Below, piece after piece: positions 17,096 through 25,549 of a stretch of DNA of 64,000 bases. Source of the stretch: Aeromicrobium piscarium (GTDB lineage Bacteria > Actinomycetota > Actinomycetes > Propionibacteriales > Nocardioidaceae); contig NZ_VLNT01000002.1 of the NCBI RefSeq assembly GCF_007421815.1, positions 330,634-394,633 of the forward strand, written 5' to 3'. The position numbers and the translations under genes are program-made. The notes under the pieces were generated by a model. It was not told the DNA's origin. It did no database searches and worked only from the letters and a program-made list of their open reading frames with translations. Position 1 is the stretch's first letter. Every line of letters starts with the position of its first letter.

Positions 17096-18730
17096 TCAGT
17101 TGCCCTTTCCGCGTGCCACTCGACGGGCCATGAGGCCAGCGTGCTCAGTCCGTACAGCCGCCAGATCCTTCTTCGACAGCCGTAATCCTTTGACCAGGAG
17201 AACGTCGTCGACGGCAGCCACCGCGTCAAGCAGGCGCCCCGCACGTAGTAGGCCAGAGACTGATGCCCGCAGTGCCGTCAATGGCTCTCGGTGGCGATTC
17301 ACGAGCGATGGCGACGGCATCGGCAGGGCATCGGCCTCGCGTGGCTCGACCTTCAACATCCCGCCACCGTATGCCCGACCGACTGTCTCAGCTCCCAGCA
17401 AAGTAACGGAGTTCAGGGAGGCGATTGGCAGAAGGTTGACTCCGTTCTCGCGGTGCTCCGCGTGCAGGTAGACGCCATGCACGGAGTTCAGGTGGTGACC
17501 CCGAACACGGTTCGTGGACAGGCGCGGAGTGTCAGCATTCATGTAGGTCAAGAACAGGTCAGCCGGGCGAAGGTACGGCACTCTCCACCACGGCGAGCGC
17601 ACGCGGCACTTGTAGGCCGTATGGACGTCAAGATCCTCTCCACTGGCGATATACGACCACGCTGCAGGAGAGGGGTCATCCGCAGGACGGAACAAGTACG
17701 TGGCTTGCCCCGCCTCGCCCAGCTGACGCAGCGCATCGTGGGTCAGTGAGAGTCCTCGTAGGTGCCGCGATCCGGGTGGGGATAACCGGATCACGTCGGT
17801 ATCCGCGAGGCCGAGTCCAGCGACTTTCCCTGGGCTCAAGGCGAAGAACCGGTTGTTACCGGTCACCATGCCGAGTGTTGTGTCGCCCCATGTACTCAAT
17901 GTCGTGAACTTAGGGCTGTCGAGGGCCTTGATGTACGCCGTAAGGCCATCGGTCGACATCAGTCCCGCCGACCAGCGACCACCTAGTGCTGGGGGTGTCC
18001 AGCGCCGCGCTTCAGCCAAGTCGGTGAGTCCGGCGGCATCACGAACCTGGTGCAAATTCATGTGACCGGTTCGCGCTTGACCTTGGGGGTCGTAGCCGTC
18101 GGCGAGGAGCAGTATGGCCTCGACTTCGACGCCTGGAAACACGCGCTCCTCGAAAAGGATCAGCGTGATGTCAGAGAAGTGCTCCAGCAGGAACCGGCGT
18201 ACCGGCGCCGCGTAGTTCACGGTCAAGAGTTCTGCAGGGAGCACGAGCCCGAGGCGCCCCCCGTCGCGCAAGTGGAGGGCAGAATGGACGGTGAACGCGG
18301 CCCAGGAAGACGCAAGGCTCGTGAGGTTGACGCCGGCTCGAAGCGCAGCCTCGCGCGACTTTGCCCTAGCCTCGCCCGTCCAGCCCTGATACCGGACGTA
18401 CGGCGGATTACCGACGACCGCGTCGTACGATCCGAACTCCTCGTGGAAGAAGAAGTCGCCAGCGTGAATCGATGCGTTGATCCCTTCGAGGTGCAACAAC
18501 CGTTCAGCCTCGACTGCTGAGGGTCCGTGTAGTTCGACCCCTACGAGCGGTCCAGCGTGGTTGCCGTCTCGGCCAGCCTCGTGCAGAAAGACCGCCTCAC
18601 CGCAGGACGGTTCGAGAATCGCATCGGACGCATCGCGGATCGCCCATGAATTAATGAAGCGGGCGACGGCTGGGGGTGTGAAGAACGCTCCTCTAGCTTT
18701 GCGCAGATCAGAAGAGTCGCCGGGAAGCAT
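17096..18730 (-). CDS. N6-adenine DNA methyltransferase (type II R-M system)
   Basis: The 544-residue enzyme has the order of a gamma-class (TaqI/Eco57I-like) amino-methyltransferase: FFTPPAVARFI, the SAM-binding motif ILEPSCGEAVFL at about residues 40-52, then the catalytic motif VVGNPPYVRYQ near residue 107. The large C-terminal part (GMVTGNNRFFAL onward) is the target recognition region. It should methylate adenine in the site cut by the neighbouring nuclease. The ATG at 18730 follows a small possible gene ending 15 bases upstream. Length fits a type II enzyme without fused nuclease. Confidence 0.88.
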   Translation of the reverse strand: MLPGDSSDLRKARGAFFTPPAVARFINSWAIRDASDAILEPSCGEAVFLHEAGRDGNHAGPLVGVELHGPSAVEAERLLHLEGINASIHAGDFFFHEEFGSYDAVVGNPPYVRYQGWTGEARAKSREAALRAGVNLTSLASSWAAFTVHSALHLRDGGRLGLVLPAELLTVNYAAPVRRFLLEHFSDITLILFEERVFPGVEVEAILLLADGYDPQGQARTGHMNLHQVRDAAGLTDLAEARRWTPPALGGRWSAGLMSTDGLTAYIKALDSPKFTTLSTWGDTTLGMVTGNNRFFALSPGKVAGLGLADTDVIRLSPPGSRHLRGLSLTHDALRQLGEAGQATYLFRPADDPSPAAWSYIASGEDLDVHTAYKCRVRSPWWRVPYLRPADLFLTYMNADTPRLSTNRVRGHHLNSVHGVYLHAEHRENGVNLLPIASLNSVTLLGAETVGRAYGGGMLKVEPREADALPMPSPSLVNRHREPLTALRASVSGLLRAGRLLDAVAAVDDVLLVKGLRLSKKDLAAVRTEHAGLMARRVARGKGN

Positions 18731-18745
18731 GGCAGCAATCCTGCC

Positions 18746-18892
18746 TTATGCGGGTCGCCGTACGACGCGGGACTCGCGAACTGGTTCGACGAGTCGCTCC
18801 ACCAAGGTTGGCTGCGCCATTGCCCACCGCGTCTCGCGGATGGGTATGCCATCGTCTGGCACGGGTGTGGCATCGGGACCAGTGCTGTACAC
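18746..18892 (-). CDS. Small open frame preceding the R-M operon (48 aa)
   Basis: A GTG at 18892 with a clear AGGAGG seven bases upstream opens a 48-codon frame that ends 15 bases before the methyltransferase start. The product is hydrophilic and shows no helix-turn-helix, so it is not a recognisable controller protein. About 70 percent of its third codon positions are G or C, lower than neighbouring genes but not random. It may be a leader peptide for the R-M operon or a remnant. The remaining gap up to 19163 shows nothing further. Confidence 0.4.
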   Translation of the reverse strand: MYSTGPDATPVPDDGIPIRETRWAMAQPTLVERLVEPVRESRVVRRPA

Positions 18893-19163
18893 GAGGAGGC
18901 CCTCCTATCTCATGCGGAGGCCTGCATCTGTCGCCACATCGGCGCGGCGAATTCGAACCCGAGCTGTGGGGCTCAGAGACATGAGGACGGCCATGGCGCC
19001 CTGGGACAGACAGGGTCTCTCTGTAATGGACCACAGTTGGCCCGTGGCCGGCTGAGAGGCTGTTCCTCGTCCCACCGTGTGATGCCGGGTATCTCCGACC
19101 TGCGTGTGGGGTGGTCGCCGTCGGGGCAGCACACGCGCGTACGTGGCACCACACCTGAGGGAT

Positions 19164-20171
19164 ATGAGTCTCTCCATTCATTCCCCCGACGAGCTGATCG
19201 CAGCTCTCCCTCACCTGCTCGGCTTCAAGCCCGAGGAGTCTCTGATCTTCGTTCCAATGCGCCCGGACCTGCCCCTTGTACGAGTCGACCTTCCGACCAC
19301 CGCGCGGGCACGTGAAGGGGTGTGGGGTGCAGTTTGCGATGCCTTCCGACGTCATGCCCAGCCTGGCGCAGGTACGGCCATCGTCTGCGTCACTCACGAC
19401 CGCCACTACTCCAAGCAACTCAGTCAGGAGTTCACCGCCCGGCTCAGCAACATCGGTATCGACGCGCCCCTGCGACTGTGGGCCGACGACAGCCACTGGT
19501 GCGACTTAGTCACCGGGCAGTCCGGCCTCCAGAGCGACGACACTCGCAACCGGATCGCGGCGGCCACCGTGCTGAACGGACAGCCACGACCAGCAACCAG
19601 CCGCTCGTCACTTGCCGCATCCCTGGTCGGCGACCGCGAACCGATCACAAGACTCCTTGCCCACGCGCGAGCAGCCATCAAGACGAGCACACCCCGCGCG
19701 GAGACCGCGTGGGCGCAAGCCAGGGCCCAGTTATTCCACCGCAACGGAGTCCGGCTCAACGACAACGACGCAGCGAGATTGTTGGTCGGGATCGAGTCCA
19801 TTGCCGCCCGCGATTGCCTATGGGAAGGCATCACCCGCAGCACCGCCCCTTCACATGTCGCCCTGTGGCGCGACATGACGCGAAGAGCCCCGGACGAGGT
19901 CCGGACCGCACCCGCCGCGTTGCTGGGTTTCGCCAGCTGGCTCGACGGGGACGGAGCGATGGCGTGGTGTGCACTTGACCAAATTCCGGGAGGCAAGCCA
20001 TACGCCCTTGCTGACCTAGTTGAAGCCGCCGTGCAGGGAGGCGTGCACCCGCGTGAGTGGGAAGAAGCCACCAGGAGAGCCGCGGTATTCGGCACGGATC
20101 GTTCGTCCGACTTCACCAATCGACGAACTGTCGCAGGGCACGATTCGATCTCACCAACACACGGAATCTGA
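19164..20171 (+). CDS. DUF4192 family protein
   Basis: The 335-residue protein matches DUF4192, a family confined to actinobacteria: SPDELIAALPHLLGFKPEESLIFVPM at the N-terminus, GTAIVCVTHDRHY, and a C-terminal ASWLDGDGAMAWCALDQIPG. It is cytoplasmic with no membrane segment. Function is unknown. The start at 19164 is supported by GAGGG four to eight bases upstream. Chromosomal copies are widespread, and here the gene lies in the accessory block between restriction-modification and arsenic genes. A 53-codon frame follows ten bases downstream. Confidence 0.85.
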   Translation: MSLSIHSPDELIAALPHLLGFKPEESLIFVPMRPDLPLVRVDLPTTARAREGVWGAVCDAFRRHAQPGAGTAIVCVTHDRHYSKQLSQEFTARLSNIGIDAPLRLWADDSHWCDLVTGQSGLQSDDTRNRIAAATVLNGQPRPATSRSSLAASLVGDREPITRLLAHARAAIKTSTPRAETAWAQARAQLFHRNGVRLNDNDAARLLVGIESIAARDCLWEGITRSTAPSHVALWRDMTRRAPDEVRTAPAALLGFASWLDGDGAMAWCALDQIPGGKPYALADLVEAAVQGGVHPREWEEATRRAAVFGTDRSSDFTNRRTVAGHDSISPTHGI

Positions 20172-20181
20172 GGACGTCGCG

Positions 20182-20343
20182 ATGGAAACCAACTACCGAC
20201 GCCAACAAGGCGCCCGTATGGAGTCCCTGATGATGCGAGTCGTGCAGGCATACGTGCATCGTCACTCGCAGCGATCCCCGGTCGATTTCGTCCATCCACC
20301 GACCTTGGACCTGAGTCCTTGGCAGAGTTCACGGCACCGTTAG
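20182..20343 (+). CDS. Small hypothetical protein downstream of DUF4192 gene (53 aa)
   Basis: A 53-codon frame starts at 20182, ten bases after the DUF4192 stop, with GAGGAC about ten bases upstream. The product is basic and soluble, opening with METNYRRQQGARMESL, and has no recognised domain. It overlaps the end of the convergent MFS gene by 15 bases. Position and ribosome site favour a real gene, but it could be chance. Confidence 0.4.
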   Translation: METNYRRQQGARMESLMMRVVQAYVHRHSQRSPVDFVHPPTLDLSPWQSSRHR

Positions 20344-21612
20344 CCGGCCCTGCTGTCTTGGCGTCGCCCCGAACATCAGTACCGCCGCTACCCCGGCCAA
20401 GCCAGCGAGCACAAGAAACGCGTTGGTGTAGGAGCCCAGGAGTTGCGCCAGTGAGGCGCCCGCGAACGGCGCAACAGCAGACGCAGCTAACGCGGGCGCG
20501 GTGAGGATACCGTTGAGTCTGCCGTAGCCAGCAGGGCCCCATCGGTCGGTGACGGCGGTGGCCTGCACGAGGGTATAGATGCCCCGCGCCAAACCGAGCA
20601 GCATGCCGAGCGTGATGAGCAACCCGACGGAGTAGGGCACCAACGCGAGTGCGCCCGTGGCGAGGGCGACGGCGGCAAGCACGATGACTCCGCGCGAGGT
20701 CACCGACGTGGCTGCAGCGAACCTGGCGTATCCGAGGCGTCCAATCACCTGTCCCACTCCGCCCAAGCCCAGCGTGACGGCGGCGAGGTTGCGGCTCATG
20801 CCCTGCTCGACCAGCATCGGGATCATGTTGATGACCACGGCAAAGACTGTCAGAGCGGTCAGGGCGTTGGCGATCGTAAGCAGAAGGAAGGGCGCGCTTC
20901 GCGGCACAGCTCCAACCTGTGTATTGCCGGCCGCTGGTTCTTCCATGGCGCCCGCCGGTCTATCGATGGTGGTTCGCCATGGGCGGTTCAGACCCCACCA
21001 GTGCAGCGGGACGGTGATGGCGACCAGGCCGGCCAGCAGGATCAGATAGGCCTGGCGCCACCCCAGCCAGTCCTCCAAGCCCGAGGCGAGCGGCGCGAAC
21101 ACCGTGCTGGCTAATCCGGCGACCAGCGTCAGGGTCGTCAGCGCGCGGACTCGGTTTGCGCCACCCCAGTGAGTCAGGGCAGCGAATGCCGGTGGATACA
21201 GGGTGCCTGCCATGGCGACCCCGGTCAGCACCCAACCGAGGTAGAACAGCAGCAGGTTGGGTGCGAGTGCGACCATCGCAACGCCAGGGATCGCCACCAG
21301 TGAAGCGCCCGTCATGATCCTGCGGGGTCCGAAGGCGTCGAGGTGTCGACCGACCCAGATCCCTACGCCACCGGCGACAAACTGTGACAGTGAGAAGGCG
21401 CCGGTTACCGCGACGCTGGACCATCCGGTGTCAGCGGTGATCGCCCCCTGGAGTGCCGCGAACGCGTAGTACAGCACGCCCCAGGAGACGATCTGAACGG
21501 TGCTGAGCACCGCGACCACGCGCCGCAGCCCGGCGTCGTCGAGGACGCCGGGCTGCCGGTCGACCGGCTGAGCGTCAGTCCTAGTTTTAGTCACCCCACG
21601 GTGCTCTCGCAC
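20329..21612 (-). CDS. MFS transporter of the arsenic cluster
   Basis: The 427-residue protein has about twelve hydrophobic segments and the MFS signature loop GIWVGRHLDAFGPRRIM between the second and third helices. Its partner upstream is an FAD-dependent oxidoreductase gene, 20 bases away on the same strand, and both lie next to arsenic regulators. MFS exporters in such clusters are thought to remove organic arsenicals or arsenic conjugates, but the substrate here is not shown by the sequence. The GTG at 21612 lacks a good ribosome site; a second GTG at 21594 is possible. Confidence 0.8.
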   Translation of the reverse strand: MREHRGVTKTRTDAQPVDRQPGVLDDAGLRRVVAVLSTVQIVSWGVLYYAFAALQGAITADTGWSSVAVTGAFSLSQFVAGGVGIWVGRHLDAFGPRRIMTGASLVAIPGVAMVALAPNLLLFYLGWVLTGVAMAGTLYPPAFAALTHWGGANRVRALTTLTLVAGLASTVFAPLASGLEDWLGWRQAYLILLAGLVAITVPLHWWGLNRPWRTTIDRPAGAMEEPAAGNTQVGAVPRSAPFLLLTIANALTALTVFAVVINMIPMLVEQGMSRNLAAVTLGLGGVGQVIGRLGYARFAAATSVTSRGVIVLAAVALATGALALVPYSVGLLITLGMLLGLARGIYTLVQATAVTDRWGPAGYGRLNGILTAPALAASAVAPFAGASLAQLLGSYTNAFLVLAGLAGVAAVLMFGATPRQQGRLTVP

Positions 21613-21631
21613 AGGGCGACTTCTGTAAGTC

Positions 21632-22984
21632 TCACTGACCAGGGCGGCCCAGGCTGATCAACTCTGGTTCTGCGGCGACCGGCGCTCCGCAGCAACCGCC
21701 GCCGGTGGCTACGGCATCAGGAGAATCGAACGCGCCGGCGCCGTTGCAGACGCCGGTATCCGGGAGCACTAGGTCGACGCGCCCTGCTGCCTCGAGGTCG
21801 CCAGCAAGTGCGGCGATGACGGAGCGAACTTGCTCGAACCCGGTCATGGCCAGGAATGAGGGGGCGCGACCGTAGGACTTCATGCCGACCACGTAGAAGC
21901 CCTGTTCCGGCTGGGCGAGCTCTTGGTATCCGTGCCCCGGCACATCGCCGCAACTGTGGTGGTCAGGGTGAACCAGTTCAGCCAGGAACCGTGCCGACCC
22001 GAGGGCGGGGTCGAGATCGAGGCGTACCTCGGACAGGAAACTGAAGTCGGGACGGAAGCCCGTGACGACGATGACTTCATCGACGTCTGTCACCTGTCGA
22101 CCGTCTATGGAACGGAGCGTAAGCCGCCCATCGGGCTGGATGCTGACCGCTTCGGTGCGGAACTGGGTCACGTTGGTGACCAACCCGCTGGTGGCGGCCG
22201 CCTTCGCGTCCTGCCCGAGTTTCCCACGCTGTTCAAGCTGGTCGTTATCGCCTCCACCGAAGGCATCTCCGACGCTGGGGCGTCGCAACAGCCAGGAGAC
22301 GCGAGTGGCGGGGTCCCGTTGGGCGAGCTGGGCCAGCCCAATCAAGACGCCTTGAGCCGATGCACCTTTGCCTGCGACCGCGACGTGTTTGCCGGCGTAC
22401 CGCGCAGCGACCGTAGTGTCAGTGAAGTCAGGAATCCCGTAGGCGATGTGGTCCGCATGCTCGCGCTCCCCTAGGGCGGGATAGCCGTCGGCACCCAACG
22501 GGTTGGGGCTGGCCCAGGTCCCAGAAGCATCCACGACCGCACTGCCCAACAGACACTCCTCGCCGGCTGGCCCGTGCACGTGCACTGCGAAGGGGTCGTT
22601 CTCCCGTCCGGAGTCGACCAGCAGGTCACGACCGGCGCGGCTCACACCAGTGACCCGTGCGTCGTAGCGCACAGTTCCGCTCGCGGAAGACTCCAGAAGG
22701 TTGGCCAGCGGCTGCAGATAGGCCTCTCGCCACTCTGCACCTGTGGGGTAGGCGCCGTCCTCTGGGGCAGTCCAGTCACCGCTGGCTTCGAGGAGCCGCC
22801 GGGCGGCGGGGTCGATGAGCTCGAGCCAGGATGAGAACAGTCGAACGTGGCTCCACTCCCCTACGGTCGCTCCGGCATCAGCACCGGCTTCCACGACGAC
22901 GAAGTCCATTTCGCGCTCGGCAGCGTTCGCTGCTGCAGCCAGCCCGATGGGTCCGGCGCCGATGATGATCACGGGTAGTTCCAT
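21632..22984 (-). CDS. FAD/NAD(P)-dependent flavoprotein of the arsenic cluster
   Basis: The 450-residue flavoprotein starts with the FAD-binding motif IIGAGPIGLAAAANA and has a second nucleotide motif AVAGKGASAQGVLIGLA near the middle, plus the ATG-like block VVVTGFRPDFSF. It resembles flavin-containing monooxygenases and pyridine nucleotide-disulfide-type oxidoreductases found in actinobacterial ars operons. The C-terminus carries GGGCCGAP, a vicinal cysteine pair that could bind trivalent arsenic. It is divergent from the ArsR-acetyltransferase gene and should share its operator region. Confidence 0.78.
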   Translation of the reverse strand: MELPVIIIGAGPIGLAAAANAAEREMDFVVVEAGADAGATVGEWSHVRLFSSWLELIDPAARRLLEASGDWTAPEDGAYPTGAEWREAYLQPLANLLESSASGTVRYDARVTGVSRAGRDLLVDSGRENDPFAVHVHGPAGEECLLGSAVVDASGTWASPNPLGADGYPALGEREHADHIAYGIPDFTDTTVAARYAGKHVAVAGKGASAQGVLIGLAQLAQRDPATRVSWLLRRPSVGDAFGGGDNDQLEQRGKLGQDAKAAATSGLVTNVTQFRTEAVSIQPDGRLTLRSIDGRQVTDVDEVIVVTGFRPDFSFLSEVRLDLDPALGSARFLAELVHPDHHSCGDVPGHGYQELAQPEQGFYVVGMKSYGRAPSFLAMTGFEQVRSVIAALAGDLEAAGRVDLVLPDTGVCNGAGAFDSPDAVATGGGCCGAPVAAEPELISLGRPGQ

Positions 22985-23008
22985 CTGATGACTCCTCAGT
23001 CGTCTTGC

Positions 23009-23024
23009 ATCGACGGATGTCGAT
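23009..23024. promoter_or_regulatory. ArsR-type operator, site 1 (ATCGAC...GTCGAT)
   Basis: ATCGAC-GGAT-GTCGAT is a perfect inverted repeat in the gap between the divergent flavoprotein and ArsR-acetyltransferase genes. It lies closer to the flavoprotein start. It shares the ATCGA half-site with the second palindrome 27 bases away centre to centre, as expected for a pair of sites for one dimeric repressor. Confidence 0.55.
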
Positions 23025-23035
23025 AGAGAGACAGT

Positions 23036-23051
23036 ATCGATCTAGATCGAT
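23036..23051. promoter_or_regulatory. ArsR-type operator, site 2 (perfect 16-base palindrome)
   Basis: ATCGATCTAGATCGAT is a perfect palindrome upstream of the ArsR-acetyltransferase gene. A -10-like TATTCT at 23062-23067 lies six bases before the ATG at 23074, so the site would cover the -35/spacer region of a leaderless promoter. Repression by the gene's own ArsR domain is the natural reading. Confidence 0.6.
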
Positions 23052-23073
23052 GGACGCAAGCTATTCTTCTGTC

Positions 23074-23916
23074 ATGACCACATCGGGCCCCGCAGCGCTC
23101 AGTCTCGACCGCACGAGCGCGGAACACTTCGCTGAATGGTTCGCACTGCTTGCCGACCCCACGCGGGTACAACTGCTCCACACCCTGTCGACCTCCCCGT
23201 CAGGCGCCATGCGGATCGGCGACCTATCCGAAGCACTTGGGATCAGCCAGTCGACCTGTTCCCACCACTGCCAGGTGCTGAAGAAAGTCGGCTTCGTGGT
23301 GGTCGACAAGGTTGGCACCTCCAGCATGGTCTCGGTCAACCCGGCTTGTTGCACAGGATTGCCTCACGCTGCCGACGTCGTCATGGGCACACTGGCCGCC
23401 CCACCGTGTTGTCCATCAGATCTACCTGCCGATGTGTCCACACGGCCGCTGGTCGACAAGGACATGGTCGCCGTGCTCGCCATTTACGAGGAAGGTCTCG
23501 CTACTCGCAATGCGACCTTCGAGACCCAGGTGCCGACCGCCGCGCAGTTGCGCGCCAAGTGGCTCCCAGCGATGGCCTGGGTCGCCGTACTCGACGGACG
23601 GGTCGTGGGTTGGACGGCAATCCAGGCCACCTCGGAACGTGCCTGTTATGCCGGCGTGGGCGAGTCCTCGGTCTACGTGACCGAGACCGCTCGTGGTCGC
23701 GGTGTCGGGAAGGCGTTGTTGTTCACTCAGGTCACGGAAGCCGACCGAACTGGCCTATGGACGCTGCAGACCTCGATCTTTCCAGAGAACAGAGCCAGTC
23801 TCGCGCTGCACCGCTCCGCTGGGTATCGCACCCTGGCGGTTCGGCCTCGCCTCGCTCAACTGGACGGCGTCTGGCGCGACACCGTCATGCTGGAACGTCG
23901 CAGCGAGATCAACTGA
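23074..23916 (+). CDS. ArsR-family repressor fused to GNAT acetyltransferase (ArsR-ArsN type)
   Basis: The 280-residue protein has an N-terminal ArsR winged helix (about residues 15-95, with LLADPTRVQLLHTL and LGISQSTCSHHCQVLKK) joined to a GNAT domain (about 115-275, acetyl-CoA loop RGRGVGKALLF). Cysteines C62, C66, C92 and C93 could form an As(III) site. GNAT proteins of this subgroup (ArsN1) acetylate arsinothricin or similar amino acid arsenicals. The fusion would couple sensing and detoxification in one chain. I start it at 23074, preceded by a -10-like box and no Shine-Dalgarno (leaderless); starts at 23050 and 23005 are open but would overlap the operators. Confidence 0.85.
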   Translation: MTTSGPAALSLDRTSAEHFAEWFALLADPTRVQLLHTLSTSPSGAMRIGDLSEALGISQSTCSHHCQVLKKVGFVVVDKVGTSSMVSVNPACCTGLPHAADVVMGTLAAPPCCPSDLPADVSTRPLVDKDMVAVLAIYEEGLATRNATFETQVPTAAQLRAKWLPAMAWVAVLDGRVVGWTAIQATSERACYAGVGESSVYVTETARGRGVGKALLFTQVTEADRTGLWTLQTSIFPENRASLALHRSAGYRTLAVRPRLAQLDGVWRDTVMLERRSEIN

Positions 23917-23924
23917 CCCGCCAC

Positions 23925-25037
23925 ATGACGACAACCTCTCTCCCCGGCGATGTGGCTGTTGCCGTCATTGGCGGCGGACAAGCAGGCCTGGCCACCGGCT
24001 ACTACCTGCAACGGGCAGGCCTGGTGTCTGGCGAGGACTTCGTCATCCTTGACGCAGCCGAACAACCCGGCGGCGCGTGGCCACGCATGTGGGACGGCCT
24101 ACGGCTCTTCTCCCCCGCGACGCATTCCTCGCTTCCGGGGTGGATGATGCCGCCATGGGACGACGCCACCCGGGGCTTTCCACCCCGCGACCACGTCGTC
24201 AATTATCTGAAGCGCTACGAAGAACGCTACGACCTCCGAGTGCGACGCCCCTACCAAGTCACGTCGGTCGATCGGGCAGCCAACGACGACCCGACGGGTC
24301 CACTCGTCGTGCGCACAAAGCAGAACAATGTCGCGGCCCGCGTGGTCGTCTCAGCCACCGGCACGTGGACACGTCCCTTCTGGCCGCACTACGCGGGCGC
24401 GGACACGTTCACCGGACAGCAACTGCACACCGTGCAATACCGCCGCCCCGAGGATTTCACCGGACGACGGGTGGCTGTTGTCGGCGGGGGTAACTCCGGA
24501 GCACAGGTGCTGGCCGAAGTCTCAGCGGTCACCGACACCGTATGGCTGACCAACCGAACACCACGCTTCCTTCTCGACGATGTTGACGGACGCGCTTTGT
24601 TTGCTGCGGCAACCCAGCGCGTCCAGGCATTGCGCGACGGAACTGATCACCCTGGCGTCGGGGGCCTGGGCGACATCGTCATGATTCCCAGTGTCCGTGC
24701 TGCTCGGGAGCGCGGCGACCTCCATGCGCGCCCGATGTTCAGTCGGCTGACACCGACCGGTGTGGCATGGGCAGACGGCACGCACCTCGACGTCGACGCC
24801 ATCATCTGGTGCACCGGCTTCCGGCCCGCCCTCGGCCACCTCAGGTCCCTACGTCTCGGAACCACGGACGGACACTATCGACTCGGCGGACCAGCGGACA
24901 CCCAGGCTCTGGATGAACCGCGACTGCACCTGATCGGGTACGGCGACTGGGCCGGCCCAGCATCAGCAACCCTCATCGGAGCCGGGCGGACAGCACGCGA
25001 GGTGACCCGCGTCGTGCTGGACCAGCTGCGCGAGTAA
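23925..25037 (+). CDS. arsO: ArsO-like flavin-containing monooxygenase
   Basis: The 370-residue protein has two Rossmann motifs, VIGGGQAGLATGYYLQ for FAD at the N-terminus and VVGGGNSGAQVLAEVS for NADPH in the middle, with the family stretch ATGTWTRPFWP and WCTGFRPAL near the end. It matches flavin-containing monooxygenases called ArsO in arsenic operons. The start at 23925 comes eight bases after the stop of the ArsR-acetyltransferase gene, so both are cotranscribed. The reaction of ArsO proteins is not settled; oxidation of an organic or thiolated arsenical is inferred from context. Confidence 0.82.
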   Translation: MTTTSLPGDVAVAVIGGGQAGLATGYYLQRAGLVSGEDFVILDAAEQPGGAWPRMWDGLRLFSPATHSSLPGWMMPPWDDATRGFPPRDHVVNYLKRYEERYDLRVRRPYQVTSVDRAANDDPTGPLVVRTKQNNVAARVVVSATGTWTRPFWPHYAGADTFTGQQLHTVQYRRPEDFTGRRVAVVGGGNSGAQVLAEVSAVTDTVWLTNRTPRFLLDDVDGRALFAAATQRVQALRDGTDHPGVGGLGDIVMIPSVRAARERGDLHARPMFSRLTPTGVAWADGTHLDVDAIIWCTGFRPALGHLRSLRLGTTDGHYRLGGPADTQALDEPRLHLIGYGDWAGPASATLIGAGRTAREVTRVVLDQLRE

Positions 25038-25070
25038 GGCCTGCGCCGATCTCGGTTGCCGCCGAATCCT

Positions 25071-25421
25071 TCAAACAGTCACGGGCGTTTGGAGCACATC
25101 CGCGAGATGGTCGAGTGCACCGGGCACCAGCGCATAGAACGACCAGGTGCCCCGCTTGCTTCGCGTGAGCAGTCCCGCATCGACGAGGATCTTGAGGTGA
25201 TGCGACACAGTCGGCTGCGACAAGGCCACTGGCTCGGTCAGATCGCAGACGCAAGCCTCACGGTCCTCCTGCGCGGCAACCAGTGACAGCAACCGCAACC
25301 GGGTCGGGTCGCCGAGGGCCTTGAACTTCGCAGCCAGAGTCACCGCGACCTCCACGCCCATTGCCTCACCGACGATCGGCACGCAGCACGGGTCAAGAGT
25401 CTCGATCATTTCAGTGGCCAT
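25071..25421 (-). CDS. arsR: ArsR-family arsenite-responsive repressor
   Basis: The 116-residue repressor has the ArsR winged helix: ALGDPTRLRLLSLV and VALSQPTVSHHLKILVDAGLL. Cysteines lie at C12, C13, C57 and C59 (DPCC near the N-terminus and ACVCDL). This resembles the arsenite site of Corynebacterium glutamicum ArsR1, made of an N-terminal CC pair and a cysteine in the CVCDL region. The ATG at 25421 is preceded by CATACT and six bases, suggesting a leaderless transcript. It is divergent from acr3, and the gap between holds the promoter and inverted repeat listed separately. Confidence 0.9.
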   Translation of the reverse strand: MATEMIETLDPCCVPIVGEAMGVEVAVTLAAKFKALGDPTRLRLLSLVAAQEDREACVCDLTEPVALSQPTVSHHLKILVDAGLLTRSKRGTWSFYALVPGALDHLADVLQTPVTV

Positions 25422-25442
25422 GACCCCAGTATGACCCACGCA

Positions 25443-25504
25443 TTGACAAACGTCGATGGACCGCTACTGTTTATCTTAATAGACGTTCATCGATGGATAT
25501 GAAC
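25443..25504 (+). promoter_or_regulatory. acr3 promoter and candidate ArsR operator
   Basis: TTGACA at 25443 and TACTGT at 25465, 16 bases apart, form a good sigma-70-type promoter reading toward acr3. Downstream, GTTCAT at 25485-25490 pairs with ATGAAC at 25499-25504 around an eight-base spacer that contains part of ATCGAT, also seen in the operators at 23.0 kb. A repressor there would block the first transcribed bases. Confidence 0.5.
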
Positions 25505-25549
25505 GCGAGGTGAACAACCCCGCGAACGCCCAGCCGCCAAAGGAACACA

